Shown piece after piece: positions 1 to 8,329 of a DNA stretch of 64,000 nt; positions within the stretch are counted from its first letter, which is position 1; every line of letters begins with the position of its first letter. Made by a program: the position numbers and the translations under genes. The notes under the pieces are model-generated. The model was not told where the DNA came from and made no database searches. It saw nothing but the letters and a program-made list of their open reading frames with translations. This DNA is from Caproiciproducens faecalis (GTDB lineage: Bacteria > Bacillota > Clostridia > Oscillospirales > Acutalibacteraceae), in assembly GCF_019448085.1 (NCBI RefSeq), contig NZ_JAGFNZ010000001.1, positions 682,001 to 746,000 on the forward strand. Direction: 5' to 3'.

Positions 1-270
1 CGGCGGCCTGCACTTGACAATATTCGCAATATAAATGTTTTTATGCCGGTCAAGATCAACGGCGTCCAGCATTTTGTCAAGCAGCTGCCCGCTCCTTCCC
101 ACAAAAGGCTCTCCCTGTAAATCCTCGTTTTCCCCGGGGCCTTCACCAATAAACAGGACCCCTGCTTTTTCGTTTCCAACACCGAACACAACATTGGTCC
201 GTCCGTTGCAAAGGCCGCATTTGCGGCATTCCAGACAAGCGGATTTCAATTCATCCCAGTTATCAAACAA
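1..270 (-). CDS. Type-4 uracil-DNA glycosylase, N-terminal part (cut by window edge)
   Basis: Base-excision repair enzyme that would remove uracil from DNA. Read on the minus strand, the protein starts with a Cys pair (CLECRKCGLC) typical of the 4Fe-4S cluster of family-4 enzymes, followed by the active-site block VLFIGEGPGENEDLQG and FVGRSGQLLD. The window ends near residue 90, so about half of the usual 180-200 residues is missing. TTG at 270 is the likely start because the Shine-Dalgarno AGGAAGG (282-288 on the complement) lies 11 bases upstream; a GTG at 282 overlaps that site and is less likely. Family assignment is confident and the start is moderately sure. Confidence 0.85.
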   Translation of the reverse strand, partial: MFDNWDELKSACLECRKCGLCNGRTNVVFGVGNEKAGVLFIGEGPGENEDLQGEPFVGRSGQLLDKMLDAVDLDRHKNIYIANIVKCRPP

Positions 271-423
271 TGCGGTATCCACCTTCCTATTTGAATCCCT
301 TTTATTATAACATGATTATCGTAGAATCGATATTGTATAATGCTTTTTTGTATAGAAAATTTGAATATTTTGCGTTACAATGTTGAAGTGACTATTGAAA
401 AATGAGTAAATTAAGGACTGGAG

Positions 424-999
424 ATGTTCATCTTGAAAATGATCGTAGAAACGTCGGCGCGTCACATTCATCTGACACAGGAAGATCTGGAAACCCTGTT
501 TGGCAGCGATGTTCAGCTGACTCCCAAAAAAGCACTGTCACAGGTCGGGCAGTTTGCCTGCGCCGAAAAAGTAGAGGTTGTCGGCCCCAAAGGTTCCCTG
601 AAAATGTCCATACTCGGGCCGGTTCGCCCTGAAACGCAGATTGAAGTTGCCAAAACGGACGCCCGTACGCTCGGAATTGACGCCCCTATCCGTATGTCCG
701 CCGATCTGGAAGGAACCCCCGGATGCAAAGTGATCGGGCCGAAGGGCGAAATTACTATTGACCGCGGTGTGATCGTTGCAAAGCGCCACGCTCATTTTAC
801 CCCGGATCAGGCTGTGGAATTCGGAGTAAAAGACGGACAGAACATTCAGATCAAACTGAGTTATAACGACCGTTCCCTGATTTTCGGTGATGTCATTGCC
901 AGAGTCAGTAAAACGGCGGGACTTGCAGTCCATATTGACACCGATGAAGCCAACGCGGCGGGACTTCCCGGCACGGTAGACGGCGAAGTCATTCTTTAA
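424..999 (+). CDS. pduL: PduL-type phosphate acyltransferase (phosphotransacylase)
   Basis: Interconverts acyl-CoA and acyl phosphate (acetyl or propionyl), feeding substrate-level ATP formation by acetate/propionate kinase. The 191 residues match the PduL family in length. Two His-rich zinc-ligand motifs are visible, SARHIHLT near residue 12 and KRHAHFTPDQA near residue 120, one in each of the two beta-barrel halves. No microcompartment genes are adjacent and no obvious encapsulation peptide is present, so a free cytosolic form is likely. Start choice is uncertain: ATG 424 has AAGGAC upstream, while GGAG at 420-423 would serve TTG 433 or ATG 439. A strong terminator follows directly. Confidence 0.9.
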   Translation: MFILKMIVETSARHIHLTQEDLETLFGSDVQLTPKKALSQVGQFACAEKVEVVGPKGSLKMSILGPVRPETQIEVAKTDARTLGIDAPIRMSADLEGTPGCKVIGPKGEITIDRGVIVAKRHAHFTPDQAVEFGVKDGQNIQIKLSYNDRSLIFGDVIARVSKTAGLAVHIDTDEANAAGLPGTVDGEVIL

Positions 1000-1009
1000 T
1001 TTTTATAAA

Positions 1010-1042
1010 AACAAAGGCCGGAGCATTGCTCCGGCCTTTGTT
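1010..1042. terminator. Bidirectional intrinsic terminator between pduL and yhfC
   Basis: A perfect 15-bp stem (AACAAAGGCCGGAGC and its complement) with a 3-base loop. It is flanked by a T-rich side and an A-rich side, so it can stop both pduL (+) and the yhfC operon (-). Confidence 0.9.
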
Positions 1043-1078
1043 GACATCTGTGAGCCTTCAATTTTTGGGGAAACTTCA

Positions 1079-1879
1079 TTAGGCTTTCAATGCCTGTGAA
1101 TACGGTACCTCTTTGGGAAATTCCGGCTTCATCCTGAGAATCAGGAACAGCGCGGCAAGCGCTATTGCGAAGGCAAACCCTTCTCCGGCCCAGACGTTTA
1201 CAGATCTCGTAAGTGCGACTGAACCGAAATCAAGCACCGCGTGAGCGGCAATGGCAAAGAAGTAATACCGGACTTTCTTTTCGTTTACCCCTTTGAAGAT
1301 CAGCACGCTGGCGAAAATATGGAAAGTGACCGCGAACACGCGTTCCAGAATTCCCACATAGATCAACGGGGGTGTTGCCGATGTCATAGCGGACAGAAGC
1401 TGCTGAGCCGTGGCAGAGGGAAGCTTTGCAGCTATGGTACTGAAACTGCCGTTGTTAATCATTACTGTATAGATGATGTTGTTGATCTGAGCCATTCCGG
1501 TTAATAAAATGACCTCACAAAAACCGTGCCCCAGTCCAAACGCGAGCGCGTCACGAAAAGCGCGCTGCTTTTTCAGAAAGCAGCCCGCACAAAGGTATCG
1601 CGCACTTTCTTCAAAAAGCCCCGCGGTAATGGAGAGCATAACCAAGTACGGGACAGTGTTCAGTGCAAAGGATTGGAACCAGCTCTGCGTTCCTGCAGCC
1701 TGCAGCAGCGGGATCCTCAGGCAGATCTGAGACACGAAAAAAGCCGCCGCACCCAGAAACATGGGCTTGGGAGATATGATTTTTTTCACGCAGAGAATCA
1801 GTAGAAGAACGACCGGAAGCAGCAGCTCGGCGGCCGCCGCAATCAGAAAGGCGGCAAAAACAGAGGATGAAATTGTCAT
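1079..1879 (-). CDS. YhfC-family intramembrane protease homologue
   Basis: A 266-residue, very hydrophobic protein with about seven predicted membrane spans. It resembles the YhfC family, distant relatives of CAAX-type (ABI) glutamic intramembrane proteases. EESARYL near residue 89 and the Gly/His-rich GLGHGFCEV near residue 115 correspond to the conserved EExxR and His motifs of this superfamily. It is the last gene of the minus-strand group sdpR-sdpI-yhfC, 55 bases after sdpI. The substrate is unknown; related proteases act in bacteriocin maturation or self-immunity, which would fit the neighbouring SdpI homologue, but that is inference. Confidence 0.8.
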   Translation of the reverse strand: MTISSSVFAAFLIAAAAELLLPVVLLLILCVKKIISPKPMFLGAAAFFVSQICLRIPLLQAAGTQSWFQSFALNTVPYLVMLSITAGLFEESARYLCAGCFLKKQRAFRDALAFGLGHGFCEVILLTGMAQINNIIYTVMINNGSFSTIAAKLPSATAQQLLSAMTSATPPLIYVGILERVFAVTFHIFASVLIFKGVNEKKVRYYFFAIAAHAVLDFGSVALTRSVNVWAGEGFAFAIALAALFLILRMKPEFPKEVPYSQALKA

Positions 1880-1934
1880 AAAAACATCTCCATTTATAGA
1901 AATTATTGATTTCCTAAAAAACGGGAACCGTGCT

Positions 1935-2570
1935 TCAGTTTTTCTCTTTTCGGAAAAGACAGTAGGAATATATTGCCGGAATCACGCTCAGCAGAAGAAT
2001 TGCAGCGAGCAGCAGCGCCTTATACGGTAAAAAAGCGGAAATGATAATCACCACGCCGCCCACAATCCACACAAAGCCGGCAAAACGGTGTGTTTTCCTC
2101 CAGTTTTCTTCGCTGGCCAACGTCCACGGCAGTTTGATCCCCATCGTATAATTCGGCTTGCATTTGGGAAGATAGTTGCCTAAGACGGCGATTACAATCC
2201 CGACAAGGGCAGTAATCAGGACACTGATATTGAAGTCCTTGTACAGCACTTTCGCAATGACAGAAGCCTGCGTCACGTTGGCGATGATGACAACCAGCCA
2301 TCTGGAAATCAGCTTCATCTGCGGCGACCGGTCAATATTCTGCCTTTTGGGGTCGGCGGAAATACTGAAATTCACGAATATCCCGCAAGCCAAAAGAATG
2401 GCGGGAATCCCAAACGCGGCGAAAAAGCGGGAAGAGTAGCCGTTTACATTTCCGGCGGCATCCCAGTGCGTGGGCATCGTCTCCGGCAGCCGGGAGTAGA
2501 AGGCCGCCGAAAGAAGGAAGGGAAACACCGCGGCCAGCCAGTACAGGTATTTGCCGATCTTATTTTTCAT
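1935..2570 (-). CDS. sdpI: SdpI-family membrane protein (DUF1648 + SdpI domain)
   Basis: A 211-residue membrane protein with about six predicted spans. The N-terminal part carries the DUF1648 signature LPETMPTHWDAAGNVNGY; the C-terminal part carries GNYLPKCKPNYTMGIKLPWT and the WRKTHRFAG segment of SdpI. In Bacillus subtilis SdpI gives immunity to the SdpC toxin and sequesters the repressor SdpR at the membrane. The start overlaps the end of the upstream sdpR-like gene by 11 bases, so the two are probably translationally coupled. No SdpABC toxin genes are nearby, so the physiological signal is open. Confidence 0.9.
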   Translation of the reverse strand: MKNKIGKYLYWLAAVFPFLLSAAFYSRLPETMPTHWDAAGNVNGYSSRFFAAFGIPAILLACGIFVNFSISADPKRQNIDRSPQMKLISRWLVVIIANVTQASVIAKVLYKDFNISVLITALVGIVIAVLGNYLPKCKPNYTMGIKLPWTLASEENWRKTHRFAGFVWIVGGVVIIISAFLPYKALLLAAILLLSVIPAIYSYCLFRKEKN

Positions 2571-2844
2571 TGCGTTTATTCTCCTTGTCTAAAAAACCTT
2601 GGAACCAATTCATAACCTCTTCAAAGACAGATAGATTCAGTTCATAATAAATAAACTTGCCGGATCTGCGGTCTGTAATTAAATCCGCGTTTTTTAAGAT
2701 GGTCAGATGGTGGGAAACGGTTGCGCCGGTCATATGGAAATGTTCTGAAATTTCCCCGGCGGGCAGCGCGCCGCCTTTCAGGATATTCAAGATTTCCCTG
2801 CGCGTCGGGTCGGAAAGAGCTTTAAACGTCTCTGGAAAAGACAC
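2560..2844 (-). CDS. sdpR: ArsR-family autorepressor, SdpR-like
   Basis: A 94-residue winged-helix repressor. KALSDPTRREILNILK (first helices), the recognition helix region GATVSHHLTILKNADLI and the wing GKFIYYELN are close to SdpR. No metal-binding Cys motif is seen, in line with the metal-independent SdpR type. GTG at 2844 is chosen because AAAGGAG (2853-2859 on the complement) sits 8 bases upstream; the ATG at 2862 would overlap an inverted repeat that looks like the operator. First gene of the operon with sdpI and yhfC, probably autoregulated and relieved when SdpI binds it. Confidence 0.88.
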   Translation of the reverse strand: MSFPETFKALSDPTRREILNILKGGALPAGEISEHFHMTGATVSHHLTILKNADLITDRRSGKFIYYELNLSVFEEVMNWFQGFLDKENKRNEK

Positions 2845-2860
2845 GGCATCGGCTCCTTTC

Positions 2861-2880
2861 ATTTAGAAATTTATCTAAAT
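2861..2880. promoter_or_regulatory. Candidate operator of the SdpR-like repressor
   Basis: The inverted repeat ATTTAG-N8-CTAAAT lies in the leader of the minus-strand operon, just upstream of its ribosome site and downstream of AT-rich sequence resembling a -10 box. Position and symmetry suit an ArsR-dimer site. Functional assignment is inferred. Confidence 0.6.
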
Positions 2881-2955
2881 GTATAATACCATGTTTTTCT
2901 CGGTTGTCAACATGAATTTTCAGGAAGCAGGCGGGGCTGTTCTAAAAAATAGAGG

Positions 2956-2984
2956 TTGTCTTTTTGGGCCGAATCGTTTATAAT
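2956..2984 (+). promoter_or_regulatory. Sigma-A promoter of the SRP RNA gene
   Basis: TTGTCT at 2956-2961, a spacer of exactly 17 bases and a perfect TATAAT at 2979-2984. Transcription would begin near 2991, just before the 5' strand of the SRP RNA helix. Confidence 0.85.
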
Positions 2985-2990
2985 AGGATA

Positions 2991-3190
2991 GTCGGAAATG
3001 AGAAGCAAGGCAGAAATGCATGCAATAGGATATGCAGGCGGGCGGGCTCTGTACGGCGGGACGCCATGAACCATGTCAGGCGGGGAACCGAGCAGCATTA
3101 AGTGGACTGCCCCGCGCGATACAGGCGGTCTGTTCGTCTGCATATCCTAATGCATGATAAACCGTTTTGATAACGGTCTGTCTTGCTTTC
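2991..3190 (+). ncRNA. ffs: Signal recognition particle RNA (4.5S/6S-like)
   Basis: RNA scaffold of the signal recognition particle that binds Ffh for co-translational membrane targeting. The conserved S-domain core is plain: GTCAGG at 3075-3080, the GGAA tetraloop closed by CGG/CCG (3081-3090), AGCAGC at 3091-3096 and TTAAG after it. Long flanking strands pair: GGATATGCAG near 3028 with CTGCATATCC near 3140, and further out AAGCAAGGCAGA with TCTGTCTTGCTT near 3177-3188 (one G-U). It lies immediately upstream of dnaX, its usual place in Firmicutes. The ends are inferred from the pairing and promoter and may be off by some ten bases; an Alu domain is not clearly seen. Confidence 0.85.
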
Positions 3191-3214
3191 AATTTGTCTG
3201 GGGGTGGTGTTCGC

Positions 3215-4864
3215 ATGTATCAGGTTCTGTACAGAAAGTGGAGGCCAAGGGTCTTTGCCGATGTTGTCGGTCAGCCCCAGGTCACCGTTACGCTGAAAAA
3301 TGAACTGATGGCGGGCCGTATTGCCCATGCGTATTTGTTTACCGGTTCCAGGGGAACGGGAAAAACGACCTGCGCGAAAATTCTGGCCAAAGCGGTCAAC
3401 TGCCTGCAGCCGGTGGACGGCGACCCCTGCGGCGAATGTGAAATCTGCCGCGCGGCAGACGCCGGTTCCCTGATGGACATTGTGGAAATTGACGCGGCCA
3501 GCAACAACGGCGTGGACAATATCCGTTCTTTGCGGGAAGAGGCCAACTTTACCCCCGCTGCTGCGAAATACAGGGTTTATATTATCGATGAGGTGCACAT
3601 GCTCTCCACGGGAGCGTTCAACGCGCTGCTCAAAACGCTGGAGGAGCCGCCCGCACACGTCATCTTTATTCTGGCCACAACAGAAGTACACAAGCTGCCG
3701 GCGACGATTTTGTCGCGCTGCCAGCGTTTTGATTTTCGCCGCATTCCGCCAAACGAAATTGCGGAGCGTCTTACTTATGTGACTCAGCAGGAGAGTGCGG
3801 AGCTTGACCCGCAGGCCGCTCTGCTGATCGCCCGTCTTGCCGACGGGGCCCTGCGCGACGCGCTGTCCCTTTTGGATCAGTGCCTGGGCCGCAGCAAAAA
3901 TATCACGGTGGACGTAGTGAATGAAACCGCCGGTCTGGTTGGGCGGGAGCACCTTTTTGAATTGACCGACGCCATAAAGCAACATGATTCCGGCACTGCG
4001 CTGGAACTGATTGACCAACTGCATAATTCTTCCAAGGATATGGCAAGGCTGTGTGAAGAACTGTCTTCCCATTTCCGGAATTTAATGCTGATTAAGACCA
4101 CAAAAGACGCCCACGGCATGATCGCCGTACCGGACGCGGAATATGAAAGTCTGACAAAACAGGCGCTTTCTACGCCGCTTGCAGCCATTCTGCACGGGCT
4201 GGATACCCTGCAGTCCGCACTGGAGCGGATGTACCGCGGGGGAGACAGGCGTATTGAGTTTGAAATGGCGATGATCCGCCTGTGCTCGCCGGAGCTGGAC
4301 TCCACGGCGGAAGCGCTGATCCGCAGGATCGAAGCGCTGGAACGCGGCGGAGCTGCGCCGAAGCCAAAGTCAGTCAGAGCGGAAGCGGAACCGGAAAAGA
4401 AACCGGTGACCAAGCCTCAGGAGAGCATCGACGAGAGTCTTTTGGCGGCAATGCCGCCGGAGGAACAGTCGGAACCACCCGCTGAAAAACCGAACGCTTT
4501 TGCCGCGGAGCCGAAAAAAGAGACGAATGGCCTTCAGAAGGAAGCAAGACGCCTTTCCGAATGGCCGGAAATTCTTCAGATATTAAAAAATTATTCCCAT
4601 ACCATTGCGGCTGCGTTTAACGGTTCCGCCGCTTATATCAGCGGAGCCTATGTGCTGATTGATGCACCGAACGACATGGCGTTCCGTTTGCTGCGGGAGC
4701 CGGCCCAGCGCGACAATATGCGCAAGGCGATTCAGCAGGTGACGGGAAAAACCTACAATCTGGGCCCTTACAAAGCACACGACAGCGAAAAAGCACGCGA
4801 TCCGCTTGCCGAGCTGGCCGGGCTTGCTGAGAGCGAGGGCATTCAAGTCATAAAAAATAATTAG
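3215..4864 (+). CDS. dnaX: DNA polymerase III subunit gamma/tau
   Basis: Clamp-loader ATPase subunit that loads the sliding clamp and holds the replisome together. The protein has 549 residues. AAA+ signatures in order: Walker A GSRGTGKTT near residue 45, a Cys zinc-binding block with CGECEIC near 73, the DExx box IIDEVHML near 126, and sensor/SRC motif ATILSRCQRFDF near 168. A Pro/Glu/Lys-rich linker (about residues 380-440) leads to a tau-type C-terminal domain. ATG 3215 is chosen over an upstream in-frame start because it follows the purine-rich GGGGGTGG and begins the conserved MYQVLYRKWRP. It is the first gene of the dnaX-ybaB-recR group. Confidence 0.97.
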   Translation: MYQVLYRKWRPRVFADVVGQPQVTVTLKNELMAGRIAHAYLFTGSRGTGKTTCAKILAKAVNCLQPVDGDPCGECEICRAADAGSLMDIVEIDAASNNGVDNIRSLREEANFTPAAAKYRVYIIDEVHMLSTGAFNALLKTLEEPPAHVIFILATTEVHKLPATILSRCQRFDFRRIPPNEIAERLTYVTQQESAELDPQAALLIARLADGALRDALSLLDQCLGRSKNITVDVVNETAGLVGREHLFELTDAIKQHDSGTALELIDQLHNSSKDMARLCEELSSHFRNLMLIKTTKDAHGMIAVPDAEYESLTKQALSTPLAAILHGLDTLQSALERMYRGGDRRIEFEMAMIRLCSPELDSTAEALIRRIEALERGGAAPKPKSVRAEAEPEKKPVTKPQESIDESLLAAMPPEEQSEPPAEKPNAFAAEPKKETNGLQKEARRLSEWPEILQILKNYSHTIAAAFNGSAAYISGAYVLIDAPNDMAFRLLREPAQRDNMRKAIQQVTGKTYNLGPYKAHDSEKARDPLAELAGLAESEGIQVIKNN

Positions 4865-4885
4865 GATTTACAGGAGGAACTTTAT

Positions 4886-5236
4886 ATGAAAGCAAGATTG
4901 CCACAGGGATACGGCGGAGGCGGAGCTTCCAATTTGCAGCAGCTTGCCCGACAGGCACAGAAAATACAGGAAGATATGGATCAGGCGACAGCCGAACTGG
5001 AAGTAAAAGAATATTCCGCCACAGCAGGCGGTGATGCCGTAAAAGCAACGGTATCGGGTAAAATGGAAGTGAAAGCCATTGATATCAAACCGGAGGTCGT
5101 TGATCCTGAAGATGTGGAAATGCTTTCCGACCTTGTTCTTGCCGCGGTCAATGAAGCGCTTCGCGCTGCTGCTGCCGACAAGAGCGAACGCATGGAGAAA
5201 ATCTCCGGCGGGATTAATATGCCCGGTATGTTTTAA
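4886..5236 (+). CDS. ybaB: YbaB/EbfC nucleoid-associated protein
   Basis: Small DNA-binding dimer of 116 residues, encoded as usual between dnaX and recR and thought to shape the nucleoid and assist RecFOR repair. The Gly-rich start (QGYGGGGASN) leads into a helix with LARQAQKIQEDMDQA, then a beta sheet with GKMEVKAIDIKPEV, and a C-terminal helix with DLVLAAVNEALRAA, the family pattern. AGGAGG at about 4872 precedes the ATG. It ends 2 bases before recR, indicating one transcript. Confidence 0.93.
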   Translation: MKARLPQGYGGGGASNLQQLARQAQKIQEDMDQATAELEVKEYSATAGGDAVKATVSGKMEVKAIDIKPEVVDPEDVEMLSDLVLAAVNEALRAAAADKSERMEKISGGINMPGMF

Positions 5237-5238
5237 CG

Positions 5239-5841
5239 ATGCCATCCTATAATGTGGCGCCTTTATCGCGCCTGATTGAGCAGTTTGAGCGGCTGCCCGG
5301 CATCGGACATAAGAGCGCGCAGAGGCTGGCTTACTATGTGCTCGGCCTTTCCAAAGAGGGCGCGCAGAATTTTGCAGACGCCATTATGGACGCTCACGAA
5401 AAAATACATTATTGTAAAATTTGCTGTAACTTGACCGACCAGGAGCTTTGTCCTGTCTGCCGCAATGAGGCGAGGGACAAATCCATCATCTGCGTGGTGG
5501 AGGATCCCCGGGACGTGATCGCGCTGGAGCGTACCAACGAATTTAACGCGACCTATCATGTGCTGCACGGCGCCATTTCTCCCCTCAGCGGAGTCGGCCC
5601 GGATCAGCTCTGCATCAAGGAGCTTCTGGCGCGCGTAAACAGCGATGAGATAAAAGAAGTCATCATGGCGACGAATCCGACCGTAGAAGGTGAGGCAACC
5701 GCCATGTATATTTCGCGCCTGTTAAAGCCGCTTGGTGTCAGGGTGACGCGGCTTGCTTACGGAATTCCTGTGGGCGGCGATCTTGAGTATGCGGACGAAG
5801 TGACGCTTACCCGGGCAATTGAAGGGCGCAGCGAAATATAG
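5239..5841 (+). CDS. recR: Recombination mediator RecR
   Basis: Works with RecO and RecF to load RecA on SSB-coated gaps. The 200 residues have the standard family order: N-terminal helix-hairpin-helix (LPGIGHKSAQRLAYYVL, residues about 18-34), a four-Cys zinc finger (CKICCNLTDQELCPVC, near 57-72), and a Toprim domain starting at IICVVEDPRDVIALE with the later MATNPTVEGEATAMY motif. Length and ends are typical. Co-transcribed with dnaX and ybaB. Confidence 0.97.
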   Translation: MPSYNVAPLSRLIEQFERLPGIGHKSAQRLAYYVLGLSKEGAQNFADAIMDAHEKIHYCKICCNLTDQELCPVCRNEARDKSIICVVEDPRDVIALERTNEFNATYHVLHGAISPLSGVGPDQLCIKELLARVNSDEIKEVIMATNPTVEGEATAMYISRLLKPLGVRVTRLAYGIPVGGDLEYADEVTLTRAIEGRSEI

Positions 5842-5853
5842 TTGACATAATGC

Positions 5854-5882
5854 TTGACATTTTTTAATGAGTATGATATGCT
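5854..5882 (+). promoter_or_regulatory. Sigma-A promoter of smpB
   Basis: A perfect -35 TTGACA (5854-5859), a spacer of 17 bases and TATGCT (5877-5882). A second TTGACA lies a few bases further upstream. It places smpB under its own promoter, independent of recR. Confidence 0.8.
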
Positions 5883-5917
5883 CATATACCAACACGACGG
5901 CTGGGAGGCTTTTTTAT

Positions 5918-6382
5918 ATGGCAAAAGATAATTTAAAAACTTTAGCGCAAAATAAAAAAGCCTTTCATGACTATTTCGTGGAGGAAAGCATGGAGGCAGG
6001 CATTGAGCTCTGCGGAACAGAGGTAAAATCGCTCCGCAAGGCGCAGGTGAACCTGAAAGATGCGTGGTGTTCCATTGTAAAGGGCGAGCTTCTGGTTAAC
6101 GGAATGCACATCAGTCCGTATGAGCACGGCAACATTTTTAATCAGGATCCGAGGAGAGTCCGCCGCCTTTTAATGCACAGACGCGAGATTATGCGTTTGT
6201 TCGGTCTGGTTAAACAGGACGGCTATTCTTTGATTCCGCTTTCCGTTTACCTGAAGGGTTCTATGGTAAAAGTGCAGGTCGGCCTTTGCAAGGGTAAAAA
6301 GCTGTATGACAAACGTGCCGATATGGCGGAAAAATCCGCAAAGAGGGACATTGACCGCGCGATCAAGGAAAGAAACCGTTAG
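5918..6382 (+). CDS. smpB: SsrA-binding protein SmpB
   Basis: Binds the tRNA-like end of tmRNA and brings it to stalled ribosomes for trans-translation. The 154 residues show the OB-fold family features: [12 protein letters not shown] near the start, [13 protein letters not shown] near residue 28, and the basic C-terminal tail with [10 protein letters not shown] and [10 protein letters not shown]. The start at ATG 5918 (MAKDN) is supported by GGGAGG nine bases upstream; an earlier in-frame start has no ribosome site. The gene lies directly before ssrA, a common functional pairing. Confidence 0.96.
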   Translation: MAKDNLKTLAQNKKAFHDYFVEESMEAGIELCGTEVKSLRKAQVNLKDAWCSIVKGELLVNGMHISPYEHGNIFNQDPRRVRRLLMHRREIMRLFGLVKQDGYSLIPLSVYLKGSMVKVQVGLCKGKKLYDKRADMAEKSAKRDIDRAIKERNR

Positions 6383-6416
6383 AAAGATTTTTGTATTTTT
6401 TTCTAAAAAATGCGTG

Positions 6417-6422
6417 TATAAT
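6417..6422 (+). promoter_or_regulatory. -10 box of the ssrA promoter
   Basis: A perfect TATAAT about 39 bases before the mature tmRNA 5' end. A T-rich stretch upstream offers only weak -35 candidates (TTGTAT with a long 20-base spacer). Confidence 0.6.
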
Positions 6423-6460
6423 AGAACCAGGCAAGCAAGTTTATCTGTCGATAAAAATAT

Positions 6461-6808
6461 GGGGATGTAAAGGTTTCGACGGGGATTGTGAGCCTTAGTA
6501 AGCGAGTAGCGGCGCGGAACCGCTTTAAAAGCCGCAAACTTAAAATTAAACGACAACAATACTGTTGCGTACGCAGCCTAATTAGGCTGCCGTCCTTACC
6601 GAGTACACCGCGGCTCGGATAAGGGCGTCGATTAGCGGTGAACGTGAATTGGGTGACGTCTTTATCCCAGTCATGACTTAAAGACTACTGATCCGCAGAG
6701 CCTGCCTTTGGGCGCTGCGGGGAGGGAATGTTAAATCAACGGCTACACTCGTAGAAAGCTTTGGTAAGTGATTTTCGGACACGAGTTCGACTCTCGTCAT
6801 CTCCACCA
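6461..6808 (+). ncRNA. ssrA: Transfer-messenger RNA (tmRNA)
   Basis: Rescues stalled ribosomes and tags the unfinished protein. The 5' end GGGGATGTAAAGGTTTCGAC and the 3' end with GAGTTCGACTCTCG and ATCTCCACCA form the tRNA-Ala-like domain; CCA is encoded. The reading frame after the resume codon gives the tag ANLKLNDNNTVAYAA and then TAA, with the AA end recognised by Clp proteases. The length of 348 bases is normal. It is followed by a terminator at 6816. The 3' end is a known integration site for mobile DNA, and part of it recurs at 8317-8327. Confidence 0.97.
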
Positions 6809-6815
6809 TGGAAAT

Positions 6816-6856
6816 AAATAGCATTAATTCCTTAATTTGGAATTAATGCTATTTTT
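6816..6856 (+). terminator. Intrinsic terminator after ssrA
   Basis: A 16-bp perfect stem (AAATAGCATTAATTCC and complement) with a 7-base loop, closing with a T run. Confidence 0.88.
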
Positions 6857-7074
6857 ATGATGCTTATCTAAGTGTTTTCTTCAGTATACCACCGCCTCGA
6901 TGTATAAGTTATTGATCTACTACGAAGTTCAGTAGATATTTTATTCTCTTTATTCATAGCTGAATTGGAAAATGTCGCACTGAAAATTAGAATTTCATGT
7001 GGCCTTACTGCAGCGAAAGTGCACCGGACTTGAGGGCGGTAATGAAATCAATATTTCGTAGAGCCATCGCGTAT

Positions 7075-7950
7075 TTAACTTTCAATTTTACGAACAGGAA
7101 TCCATATCTCACTCTTATAATCTGGTCTGCTCGTGTCAGGGCTTTCATTCCACAGCAGCTCAGGTCCTCCAGTCAATTCATATCCTGATGCTGGGAACCA
7201 TTCAGAGTATATTTTAGCCCATGTATTCTGAATAGCATCTGGGAAAGTACCAATCACTTTAAATACCGCCCAAGTAGATGCTGCGACATGCAGGATATCA
7301 TAGGCGTTTAAAATCGTTTGAGAAGTTGCTACGCCAATAAACTGATCATACTCGGAACCTTCTATGGTTCGCTCTTGGAAATTTGTGGAAACATTGAGTA
7401 TGCCTTTCGGCTCAATGTCGCATAAGCCTTTAAGTTCGGCAATAATTTGAGGGGTCAGTCTCTGGATCAAAGAATCCATCTGCGGATTAATGCCTTTGAA
7501 TTGCAGTGTAATTCTCTTTTTGAAACCTACAATATTAAATTCGTCCTTTTCGACAATGCGATAATTCATTTCAATTCCTCCTCTAATTGTTAATTGGAAA
7601 GTCATGGGTGGCAATATTTTAAGTCCGGTATTTTCTTTTTTGGCTTGAGATGGAGTTACTCCATGCATTACTTGAAAAGCTTTGCTAAAAGCTTCAGGTG
7701 ATTCATAGCCAAGTTGTAATGCTAAATCAATGACTTTTACTGGTTCAGTTTGTAACAATATCCCTGCTACGGATAACCGTCTGCGGCGAATATATTCACC
7801 TAATGGCATTCCTGCAAGAAAAGAAAACATTCTGCGGAAATGGTATTCTGAACAACCAGCTATGCGCGAAATCTGATTTAGCTCAATATTGCACATTAAA
7901 TTCAGTTCAATATATTCCATGGCTTCATTAAATTGAGCTAACACATTCAT
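7075..7950 (-). CDS. AraC-family regulator with GyrI-like effector domain
   Basis: A 291-residue transcription factor. Residues about 5-105 form the double helix-turn-helix of AraC/XylS proteins (LNQISRIAGCSEYHFRRMF, then DLALQLGYESPEAFSKAF and HGVTPSQAKK). Residues about 125-290 form a GyrI/SOUL-like small-molecule domain with the typical ASTWAVFKVIGTFPDAIQNT block and a C-terminal EIWIPVRK strand, as in Rob- and SoxS-like multidrug regulators. GGAAGGAGG lies 8 bases before ATG 7950. The gene stands alone between two copies of the ssrA 3' end, so it may have arrived with a small integrated segment. Effector and targets are unknown. Confidence 0.88.
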   Translation of the reverse strand: MNVLAQFNEAMEYIELNLMCNIELNQISRIAGCSEYHFRRMFSFLAGMPLGEYIRRRRLSVAGILLQTEPVKVIDLALQLGYESPEAFSKAFQVMHGVTPSQAKKENTGLKILPPMTFQLTIRGGIEMNYRIVEKDEFNIVGFKKRITLQFKGINPQMDSLIQRLTPQIIAELKGLCDIEPKGILNVSTNFQERTIEGSEYDQFIGVATSQTILNAYDILHVAASTWAVFKVIGTFPDAIQNTWAKIYSEWFPASGYELTGGPELLWNESPDTSRPDYKSEIWIPVRKIES

Positions 7951-8316
7951 ACTAAATTCCTCCTTCCGGTATTATCATACCTAAATTCATAGATAAAGTC
8001 CTGTTGTTTTTGTTGCAGATAATCACAGTTTTTAAACGTCCGAACTTTCAGCGATATTTCTGTCGGTTAATCGACTTGCTATTGAAAGCATATCTCAAAA
8101 TTCGATCATAAGTTAGAATAAGAAATGTAAATAATCAGAGGATTATAAAGAGATTATTTGTCAAACAGATTTTCCTGTATATAAAATAGATTCACCCATT
8201 GCGAAAGATGGATCATTGGCGAATCTAACATTTAGCTATATGCACTTTTTATTGAGGCATAGAAGTAACACTAACATTCCATTAATGAAATAAACGTGTT
8301 CGGATTTAGCGCGGTT
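7951..8316. other. AT-rich gene-free spacer upstream of the AraC-type gene
   Basis: No coding region with a ribosome site is visible on either strand. The part nearest 7950 contains the leader of the minus-strand regulator; the remainder is AT-rich and carries no recognisable RNA gene or repeat. It ends at the duplicated tmRNA-end sequence. Confidence 0.6.
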
Positions 8317-8327
8317 ATCTCCACCAT
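8317..8327 (+). repeat. Second copy of the tmRNA 3' end (att-like direct repeat)
   Basis: ATCTCCACCAT here is identical to 6799-6809, the last bases of ssrA with its CCA. GTTCG, the T-loop sequence of ssrA, also occurs about 20 bases upstream of both copies, though with different spacing. The terminator at 8330 directly follows, as expected for the original ssrA terminator. Read as a possible attachment-site remnant. Confidence 0.5.
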
Positions 8328-8329
8328 CG